7,933 nucleotides of DNA from Syntrophomonadaceae bacterium. GTDB lineage: Bacteria > Bacillota > Dethiobacteria > DTU022. The stretch's first letter is position 1, and each line of letters begins with the position of its first letter. Location of the stretch: positions 1 through 7,933 of the forward strand of contig SLQM01000161.1 of the NCBI GenBank assembly GCA_007131435.1. The letters are read 5' to 3'. The position numbers and the translations under genes are program-made. The notes beneath the pieces are model-generated. The model saw only the letters and a list, made by a program, of their open reading frames with translations. It was not told the DNA's origin and searched no databases. Below are positions 1 to 5,355 of this stretch, piece by piece.

Positions 1-1674
1 CCCGGGCCTTTAACCGGCACGCTGGCCCCGGCAATGCGCGGATGCGTGGTAACGAAATCGCCACTTACCGGTACTTTTGCCGATTCCTACTTTGGTGGCC
101 ACTTTGCCCAGGAAATTCGTTTCTGCGACTACGATGGTATTATCATCACCGGTGCCGCCCCTGAGCCGAGCTACCTTTGGATTGGTGACAGTAAGGTTGA
201 AATCCGTTCAGCGGCCGGCATCTGGGGCCTTGACACCTTCAGCACGGTAGAAAAAATTCGGGCCGAACTTGGAGATGAAACTGTTAAAACAGCCTGTATC
301 GGGCCTGCCGGTGAAAAAATGGTATCTTTCGCCCTGGTTAACTGTGAATATAACCGTCATGCCGGGCGCGCCGGAACAGGCGCTGTTATGGGATCAAAAA
401 ACTTGAAAGCACTTGTTTTACGAGGCAGCCAGGCGGTTAGACCCGCTGACCCGGAGGCCTTTGAGAAAGCCGTTGACCAGGCATACCTGGAAGTGGCTGA
501 AGATGAAACAGCTGCCGGTTTCAACACTTTTGGCACACCTGCCTCTATCGACTTTGCCAATGATGAACAGCTGCTGCCTACAAACAATTACTATAACGGC
601 AGTTTTGAAGGCGCTGCCGGGTTAAACGCTGAAGCCCAGTCAGAACATTTTTGGCTGCGCAGTGTAGCCTGCGCCGGATGCCCCATAGCCTGCGGGAAAG
701 TGGGCATGATTAAAAAGGGCCGTCGCAAGGGCTTAATCACCGATGTTGTTGAATACGAAACAGCCGCAATGATTGGCAGCAATCTTGGAATCAGCGATGT
801 TCGTGAAGTGGCCTACCTGGTCAAAAAATGTGACGCCCTGGGCTTAGACGGCATGTCTGCCGGCGGGGTTGCTGGCTTTGCAATTGAAGCTTACCAGAAA
901 GGTATCCTTTCAGGGGATGATACAGGCGGACATGAGCTAAAATTCGGCGACAGCACCTGTGTTGAATACCTGCTCGATATTATTGCCTCACGGGAAGGCC
1001 TGGGTAATATTTTAGCCCGGGGAGTTAAAGCTGCTGCAGAAGAAATCGGTAAAAATTCTGGTGCTTTTGCCGTTCATATTAAGGGGCTTGAATGCCCCGC
1101 CTGGGGGCCGCGCAGCGTTCCGGGCATGGCCCTTGCCCTGGTTACCGCCGACAGGGGCGGCTGCCACCAGAGAGCATTCCCCATTCTTTATGAGGTTGGT
1201 GGGGAGTGGAACGGTGAAGCTGTTGATCGCGACGCCCTGGAAGGCAAGGGAGAGATCGTCGCTCACCTGCAAAATTACCTTGCCGCAATTGACACCCTGG
1301 TTAAATGCGATTTTGCCGCCTACAGCATTAAAGATACTACTTACTGCCAGATGCTTGAGGCTGCCACCGGTGATACCTGGAATGTTGATAAGCTGATGAA
1401 ACTGGGAGAAAGAATCTGGAACCAGGTGAAACTTTTTAACCTGCGTGAAGGGTTTACCCGCGCTGATGATACTTTGCCCAAACGCTTTACAGAAGAGCCT
1501 CTCCCCGCAGGTCCGCAGGAAGGTAAAATAGTAACCCTGCAGGATATCGAACAACTGCTTGACGAGTACTACCAGGTTCGCGGTTGGGACAGTTCAGGCC
1601 AACCATCACCGAAAAAGCTGAAAGAACTGGGACTGGATAATATGCCGGCTTTAGTGCAGGTTCCTGCACATTAA
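1..1674 (+). CDS. aor: Aldehyde:ferredoxin oxidoreductase (tungsten/molybdopterin), 5'-truncated
   Basis: Oxidises aldehydes to carboxylic acids with ferredoxin as electron acceptor, or runs in reverse to reduce acids; cytoplasmic. The frame is open from base 1 and the first codons already match the conserved family segment G-P-L-T-G-T then T-K-S-P-L-T-G and D-S-x-x-G-G, so the ATG at base 34 is internal. I estimate that roughly the first 70 residues lie outside the window. The [4Fe-4S] ligands are visible as C-x-x-C-x-x-x-C (Cys codons at 670, 679, 691) plus a distal Cys (codon 1306) in D-T-L-V-K-C-D. A pterin-binding D-x-x-G-L-D motif starts at codon 832. The Y-E-T segment (near 754) and the G-G-C-H segment (near 1156) fit the family's active-site Glu and His regions. 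The C-terminus (to G-W-D-x-x-G and K-L-K-E-L-G-L) is complete, ending in TAA. It is followed 26 bases later by an alcohol dehydrogenase, suggesting an acid/aldehyde/alcohol pathway. The family is very clear; the substrate (general AOR versus a specialised paralogue) is not. Confidence 0.95.
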   Translation, partial: PGPLTGTLAPAMRGCVVTKSPLTGTFADSYFGGHFAQEIRFCDYDGIIITGAAPEPSYLWIGDSKVEIRSAAGIWGLDTFSTVEKIRAELGDETVKTACIGPAGEKMVSFALVNCEYNRHAGRAGTGAVMGSKNLKALVLRGSQAVRPADPEAFEKAVDQAYLEVAEDETAAGFNTFGTPASIDFANDEQLLPTNNYYNGSFEGAAGLNAEAQSEHFWLRSVACAGCPIACGKVGMIKKGRRKGLITDVVEYETAAMIGSNLGISDVREVAYLVKKCDALGLDGMSAGGVAGFAIEAYQKGILSGDDTGGHELKFGDSTCVEYLLDIIASREGLGNILARGVKAAAEEIGKNSGAFAVHIKGLECPAWGPRSVPGMALALVTADRGGCHQRAFPILYEVGGEWNGEAVDRDALEGKGEIVAHLQNYLAAIDTLVKCDFAAYSIKDTTYCQMLEAATGDTWNVDKLMKLGERIWNQVKLFNLREGFTRADDTLPKRFTEEPLPAGPQEGKIVTLQDIEQLLDEYYQVRGWDSSGQPSPKKLKELGLDNMPALVQVPAH

Positions 1675-1687
1675 ATAGAAACTGATT

Positions 1688-1696
1688 AAGGAGGTT
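1688..1696 (+). promoter_or_regulatory. Strong Shine-Dalgarno of the Fe-alcohol dehydrogenase
   Basis: AAGGAGGTT is a near-perfect anti-16S match. It lies 6 bases before the GTG at 1701 and 9 before the GTG at 1704. An ATG at 1699 is only 4 bases away and opens a two-codon frame (ATG TGG TGA), so it cannot start the dehydrogenase. Confidence 0.8.
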
Positions 1697-1700
1697 TTAT

Positions 1701-2873
1701 GTGGTGAAAAATTTACAGGAGTTACACTATTTCGAAGTACCAACAGTGATGAAACATGCCCTTGGCGCGGTTAATCACCTCCCCGGAGAGCTGGAAATAC
1801 TGGGGGTAAAAAAACCGCTAATCGTAACCGACCAGGGGGTAGTAAAGGCCGGTTTACTGGACATGATAATTAAGCCGCTAAAAGATGCCTCGGTAAGCCA
1901 CGTTATTTACGACCAGGTTGTATTTAACCCGCTTCTTGCCACAGTCGCTGCTGGCACTGAAATGTACCGGAAAAATGACTGCGACGGAATTGTAGCCCTG
2001 GGCGGAGGAAGTTCTATGGACTGCGCAAAGGCTATAGGGGTGGAAATAGCTCATGGAGAGCCGGTCCTTGAATATGAATGCGCTGAAGGCAAAAAAGAGC
2101 TAAGTAAAAGGGTTCCTCCCCTGGTTTGCATACCGACCACTGCAGGAACGGGAAGCGAAGTTACCCTGTGGGCAGTAATCACCGACCCGGCCCGTGAATA
2201 CAAGTTCAATGTTGGAGGCCCGCTGATTGCCGCACACCTTGCCCTGGTTGACCCGCTGCTGCACCTTTCCATGCCGGCAGAAGTTACCGCGGGAACCGGT
2301 ATGGATGCCTTATGCCATGCTATCGAATGCTATACCTGTGCTTATGCCCAGCCGCAAACTGATGCCGTTGCCCTGCTGGCTATTGAATACGCCGGGAAAT
2401 ACCTGCGCCGGGCTGTTGCCTACGGCCAGGATATAGATGCCCGTTACTACATGGCCATGAGTTCCATGCTGGCCGGCCTTTCATACGGGGCAGCAAGCGC
2501 CGGGGCAGTGCACGCCATGACCCAGACCATGGGTGGCATATTCCCCGTACATCACGGAGTCGCTGTAGGCTCAACCCTTGTGCCGGTTATGGAATACAAC
2601 TGGATGGGTGAACCGGAAAAATATGCCCGCATGGCCCTGGCCCTGGGGGTACCAACTTTCGGCATGACCGAAAGGGAAGCGGCGCTGTCTGCCGTTGAAG
2701 CCTGCCGTGAACTAACCGAAGATATAGGCATTCCGCGCCTGCGGGAAATGGGAATTACAGAAGCAGATATTCCCCGTTTAGCCCAGGAAGCCTTCAACGA
2801 TCCACAGACTATCGGCAACCCGCGCGATTTAACAGTTGCCGCTTACGAGGAGATCTATCGCAGGGCGCTTTAA
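1701..2873 (+). CDS. Iron-containing (group III) alcohol dehydrogenase
   Basis: An NAD(P)H-dependent alcohol/aldehyde oxidoreductase of the Fe-ADH family, 390 residues, the usual length for the single-domain type; cytoplasmic. Visible features in order are an N-terminal Rossmann-like half with G-G-G-S-S-M-D (residues 101-107) for the cofactor pyrophosphate, P-T-T-A-G-T-G-S-E (145-153), and then the helical metal-binding half. Likely iron ligands are Asp202 and His206 in G-M-D-A-L-C-H, His271 in A-V-H-A-M, and His285 in V-H-H-G. The C-terminal N-D-P-Q-T-I-G-N-P-R segment (366-375) is typical. Start is GTG at 1701 (GTG at 1704 also possible), chosen by the AAGGAGG box; no in-frame ATG precedes the conserved region. 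The gene follows the aldehyde:ferredoxin oxidoreductase by 26 bases with no terminator between, so they are probably cotranscribed, and this enzyme would reduce the aldehyde made by the first or feed it. Substrate is unknown; butanol-, ethanol- and 1,3-propanediol-type members share these motifs. Confidence 0.93.
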   Translation: MVKNLQELHYFEVPTVMKHALGAVNHLPGELEILGVKKPLIVTDQGVVKAGLLDMIIKPLKDASVSHVIYDQVVFNPLLATVAAGTEMYRKNDCDGIVALGGGSSMDCAKAIGVEIAHGEPVLEYECAEGKKELSKRVPPLVCIPTTAGTGSEVTLWAVITDPAREYKFNVGGPLIAAHLALVDPLLHLSMPAEVTAGTGMDALCHAIECYTCAYAQPQTDAVALLAIEYAGKYLRRAVAYGQDIDARYYMAMSSMLAGLSYGAASAGAVHAMTQTMGGIFPVHHGVAVGSTLVPVMEYNWMGEPEKYARMALALGVPTFGMTEREAALSAVEACRELTEDIGIPRLREMGITEADIPRLAQEAFNDPQTIGNPRDLTVAAYEEIYRRAL

Positions 2874-2893
2874 TCCGACAAACAATTAATACC

Positions 2894-2929
2894 AAAAGAA
2901 CTGTTCGCATTTTGAACAGTTCTTTTTTT
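2894..2929 (+). terminator. Rho-independent terminator after the alcohol dehydrogenase
   Basis: A perfect 13-bp stem (AAAAGAACTGTTC at 2894-2906 with GAACAGTTCTTTT at 2914-2926) with a 7-base loop; the 3' arm runs into seven T (2923-2929). It lies 20 bases past the ADH stop and closes the aor-adh unit. The A-rich 5' arm also gives it some potential in the opposite direction. Confidence 0.92.
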
Positions 2930-3283
2930 CCATCAACTGCATTAACATCACATCTGCTACACTATTTTATTAAGAAAGAGATAACCATTCATAAGATATA
3001 AGGATTTATTCGTCATATAAAGGATTTACATCTTCTGCATAGAATGCTATACAAACGGTATACACAGGGTTAACCACACGAAAACTTAAAATTAGTAATG
3101 CCTGGCATTTTATCTTTTCTACAGTGAAATTTCCCATTTGGCCCTGGCACTAAATGAGTTTGATAAACCCCCAATAGACTTACCGTTTTTTTAATAAGTA
3201 CAGCCAGCAATCTTTACAGATTGCAGTAATTAAATGCTTTATCAAAGGGCCTATTCAATAATAATTTTAGGGGTAAATATAAT
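2930..3283. other. AT-rich gene-free stretch between the ADH terminator and the PAS remnant
   Basis: About 350 bases rich in A/T with frequent stops and no convincing coding sequence. It holds small structures only: a near-direct repeat (ATATA-AGGATTTA at 2996-3008, ATATAA-AGGATTTA at 3015-3028, about 20 bases apart), the palindrome AATGCC-T-GGCATT (3097-3109), and the hairpin GCAATCT-TTAC-AGATTGC (3207-3224). No tRNA fold, CRISPR pattern or insertion-sequence end was seen. The stretch may be decayed DNA belonging to the broken signalling gene next to it. Confidence 0.5.
3207..3224. repeat. Short inverted repeat upstream of the PAS remnant
   Basis: GCAATCT and AGATTGC form a perfect 7-bp stem around the 4-base loop TTAC. 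No T-run follows, so it is not a standard terminator. It could be an operator or an RNA hairpin about 60 bases before the TTG at 3284; the sequence does not decide which. Confidence 0.4.
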
Positions 3284-3625
3284 TTGTTAATTAACAACGG
3301 CACATTAATAATGCAAAGCCTGCCTTACCCTTTTGCTTATCACAGCATCATTGTAGATGATAAAGGCAACCCAACCTGTTTCGATCATTGCCTTGCCAGG
3401 TGCAACAGCTGTTATGAAATAACTGCTTACCAGGACAAGCCGGGCTTTATTGCAACCATACTGCGAAATATTACCCATTACAGGGAATCCGAGCAAAAAC
3501 TGAAAGCCAGTGAAAGCCTCTTATATAGAGATAGGATGAGAAAATTGGCCAGAATCATCGGCACCGAGCTTGAATTGCCCAATTCAGAACTAAAACGTCT
3601 TGATTCCCTGATTATGGTCCGCTAA
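3284..3625 (+). pseudogene. Remnant of a PAS sensor with a truncated HD-type output domain
   Basis: A 113-residue frame that looks like pieces of a longer signalling protein. Residues 13-30 (P-Y-P-F-A-Y-H-S-I-I-V-D-D-x-G-N-P) match the start of a PAS subtype common in clostridial and methanogen sensors, and residues 43-74 (Y-E-I-T-A-Y...P-G-F-I-A-T-I...N-I-T) match the end of the same domain through the PAC segment and linker helix. The roughly 50-60 residues normally between them, which form the ligand pocket, are missing and replaced by a short Cys/His-rich stretch. Residues 80-109 (R-M-R-K-L-A-R-I-I-G...L-x-S-L) resemble the opening of an HD or HD-GYP phosphodiesterase domain, but a TAA stops the frame just before the expected H-D. 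Start is uncertain: TTG at 3284 has a weak AGGGG box upstream, ATG at 3311 has none. It could instead be expressed as a small protein, but the domain architecture looks broken. The family assignment is from memory of the domain pattern. Confidence 0.65.
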
Positions 3626-3665
3626 GAATCAAAGCCCCACGCAAAGCAAGGGACTTCAAGAATAA

Positions 3666-3695
3666 TTGATACTGAAATAAGTAACACGTGATAAT
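3666..3695 (+). promoter_or_regulatory. Candidate sigma-70-type promoter for the phosphodiesterase gene
   Basis: TTGATA (3666-3671) and GATAAT (3690-3695), each one base from consensus and 18 bases apart, would start transcription near base 3702, about 40 bases before the ATG. A CACGTG palindrome (3685-3690) overlaps the -10 region. This is a prediction by eye in AT-rich DNA, where chance matches are common. Confidence 0.4.
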
Positions 3696-3741
3696 CTATA
3701 AACACAGAGCAACAGTAATTATGTGGAGGAGTTGACCATTC

Positions 3742-4476
3742 ATGCAGACTTTAGTTATAGCCCACAGGGGCGCATCATCATTAGCTCCAGAAAATACTTT
3801 CGCCGCCTTTGACAGGGCCCTGGATGCTGGGGCCGATGGCATTGAATTTGACCTTCAATTGACTAAAGATAAAGTGCCTGTCGTTATTCACGACGAAACC
3901 CTCGGGCGCACCACTACGGGCAAGGGGAAAGTAATCGATCATAGTTTAGCTGACTTGGAAAGCTTAGACGCCGGTTCATGGTTTGCGGCAGAGTTCGCAG
4001 GTGAAAAAATTCCTACCCTGGATGAGCTTTTTGCCAGGTATAAAAAAAGCAGCCTGCTTTTTAACCTTGAGCTAAAAAACAGTGTAATAGAGTATCCCGG
4101 TCTTGAAAAAGCTGTATTAAAATCCATAACCGATCATGAGCTGGAAGAAAGGGTTATCATATCATCTTTCAATCATCAAAGCCTGGTAAGGTGCAAAAAG
4201 CTTAACCCGGATATCCGCACCGGCATGCTGTACTTTGAAGAAATGGAAACTCCGTGGGAACGCGCCTTGTCCCTGGGCTGCTATTCAGTTCACCCCTTTT
4301 TCCATCACCTGCAATCTCCCGAACTTATTGCAGGATTTAAAAAGAACAAGCTTCCTACCTACGCCTGGACAGTAAATGACCCGGAACAGATGGAATACCT
4401 GGTTAACAATAAGATTGAGGCGATACTAACGGACTATCCACAAATACTGGCCGGTATAATAAGAAAATCAGGTTGA
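3742..4476 (+). CDS. Glycerophosphodiester phosphodiesterase (GDPD, UgpQ-like)
   Basis: Hydrolyses glycerophosphodiesters released from phospholipids to sn-glycerol 3-phosphate and an alcohol; TIM-barrel, metal-dependent, probably cytoplasmic as there is no signal peptide. The 244-residue length is typical of the short soluble type. The GDPD signature is complete: His8-Arg9-Gly, E-N-T (17-19), Glu35 and Asp37 (G-I-E-F-D-L), His50-Asp51, then N-L-E-L-K (108-112) with the second metal-site Glu110 and Lys112, S-F-N-H (142-145), the A-W-T-V-N segment (208-212) and a terminal T-D-Y-P (230-233). Start is ATG at 3742 with a GTGGAGGAG box 10-11 bases upstream, and the H-R-G motif falls at the expected distance. 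It stands alone, with the upstream gene decayed and the downstream gene converging on it only 21 bases after the TGA stop. No obvious terminator lies in that gap, so its transcript may run into the antisense of pylSc. Confidence 0.94.
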   Translation: MQTLVIAHRGASSLAPENTFAAFDRALDAGADGIEFDLQLTKDKVPVVIHDETLGRTTTGKGKVIDHSLADLESLDAGSWFAAEFAGEKIPTLDELFARYKKSSLLFNLELKNSVIEYPGLEKAVLKSITDHELEERVIISSFNHQSLVRCKKLNPDIRTGMLYFEEMETPWERALSLGCYSVHPFFHHLQSPELIAGFKKNKLPTYAWTVNDPEQMEYLVNNKIEAILTDYPQILAGIIRKSG

Positions 4477-4497
4477 TGAGCCCGATGTAAAATTGCA

Positions 4498-5331
4498 TTA
4501 AATGTTTAACCTGGTGCCGTTTAAATAAGTCAGGCTGCGTCCGGCTCTAAGAACGCTAGCATAGCCTTCACCGACCATAACTAACCGTTCAAGCCCAAAG
4601 CCAATCCCAACCCATGGCACATCTATACCCCACTCATTATCCAAAACATGGGGGCCCACTGCCCCGGAGCCAAGCTCAAGCCCACCACTTACGACATCAA
4701 GTGTTTCGCCGTAAACCTCGGATTTTTCAGTTTCCAGGCTGTAGTTATCTATTCCAGCCCTATCCATGACCAGGGAAGCAAGCTCTTTCAGGCGCTCTGA
4801 ACGGCTTTCCAGTGGAAGGCCCATCTCAACCAGGTTGAGCATGGTAAATTCCTGCATGTGCTCCCCGCCCTGGGTATCTTTTCGAAAACAGGGGCCTATT
4901 TCAAAAATGCTCACCGGGTGCGGCCATAGCCGCAAAAGATCCTTTAAGATATAGTAAAGATTGGGAGCCAGCATGGGGCGCAGGCACTTTCGGTCATCAA
5001 CCCAGTACACCTGCCTGAACAAGGGGTGATCCTCGGTTACTGTCATTTTTGCCAACAGCCCCTTGGAAAGCAGGATCGGAGTAACAACCTGGGAAAAATC
5101 TGCGTCAATTAAAGCTTTTGCCAGCCTATTTTCGAGATCCAGGAGTAGCGGCCTTTTAATTGCTTCCCTGTAATCAAGCAGCTTTTCCCTGCCCCTGCTG
5201 ACAAGTTTACTTTCCAGGGACTGGTAAGCCTTGTTTCTTGCAGCGCTATCGCCAAAAGCCATTTCAAGCTGTTCTTTTTCTGCTCCCAGCTCCTGCAACC
5301 TTTGTTTCTGGATACCTGTCCATTTAAACAA
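4498..5331 (-). CDS. pylSc: Pyrrolysyl-tRNA synthetase catalytic subunit (split bacterial form, PylSc)
   Basis: Class II aminoacyl-tRNA synthetase that charges the amber-decoding tRNA-Pyl with pyrrolysine; in bacteria the tRNA-binding N-terminal part is a separate protein (PylSn). The 277 residues align from memory end to end with the Desulfitobacterium PylSc, beginning with the W-T-x-x-Q-x-Q-R-L and Q-L-E-M segments and ending in L-N-I. Visible are motif 1 (V-V-T-P, 82-85), K-M-T...E-D-H-P-L-F (95-105), C-L-R-P-M-L-A-P-N-L-Y (116-126), motif 2 (F-E-I-G-P-C-F-R-K, 143-151, with Arg150) and motif 3 (G-F-G-L-E-R-L, 244-250). Residues matching the pyrrolysine pocket of the Methanosarcina enzyme are Tyr126, Asn166, Tyr207 and Trp240; the site of its Cys348 is Val168 here. 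Start is TTG with AAAGGCGGG 6 bases upstream (5338-5346); the family N-terminus begins at this point and no in-frame ATG precedes it. It lies 24 bases after, and in frame with, the UAG stop of the GH130-like gene. No tRNA-Pyl or other pyl gene is in the window. Confidence 0.96.
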   Translation of the reverse strand: MFKWTGIQKQRLQELGAEKEQLEMAFGDSAARNKAYQSLESKLVSRGREKLLDYREAIKRPLLLDLENRLAKALIDADFSQVVTPILLSKGLLAKMTVTEDHPLFRQVYWVDDRKCLRPMLAPNLYYILKDLLRLWPHPVSIFEIGPCFRKDTQGGEHMQEFTMLNLVEMGLPLESRSERLKELASLVMDRAGIDNYSLETEKSEVYGETLDVVSGGLELGSGAVGPHVLDNEWGIDVPWVGIGFGLERLVMVGEGYASVLRAGRSLTYLNGTRLNI

Positions 5332-5355
5332 TGAAGTCCCGCCTTTCTTTAAATG
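5321..5355 (-). promoter_or_regulatory. Inverted repeat enclosing the pylSc ribosome binding site, directly after a UAG codon
   Basis: On the minus strand CATTTAAA (5355-5348) starts at the base after the UAG of the GH130-like gene and is perfectly complementary to TTTAAATG (5328-5321), codons 2-4 of pylSc. The 19-base loop (5347-5329) holds the Shine-Dalgarno AAAGGCGGG and ends exactly with the TTG start. The stem has only one G-C pair, so it would be weak. What is seen is the repeat; a role in coupling, reinitiation or UAG decoding is inference. Confidence 0.5.

Noticed and set aside
1012..1554. 180-codon open frame antisense to the aldehyde:ferredoxin oxidoreductase
   Set aside because: It lies wholly opposite a strongly conserved gene, has no recognisable motif or ribosome binding site, and reflects codon bias of the real gene.
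1699..1707. ATG TGG TGA as a leader peptide gene
   Set aside because: Only two codons; kept as an observation on start-site overlap, not as a gene.
2552..2818. Open frame antisense to the alcohol dehydrogenase
   Set aside because: A shadow of the conserved Fe-ADH C-terminal half, with no family resemblance.
2930..3283. Riboswitch, CRISPR array or mobile-element end in the AT-rich gap
   Set aside because: No repeat-spacer periodicity, no long terminal inverted repeats with target duplication, and no recognisable aptamer core could be seen by eye.
3631..3656. Possible hairpin AAGCCCC...GGGACTT after the PAS remnant, as a terminator
   Set aside because: The stem has a mismatch, the loop is long and no T-run follows.
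4545..4551. CTCTAAG resembling the tRNA-Pyl anticodon loop CTCTAAA
   Set aside because: It differs at the last base, lies inside the conserved pylSc coding sequence (R-A-G-R-S-L), and no acceptor, D or T stems flank it. No other candidate for tRNA-Pyl was found on either strand.
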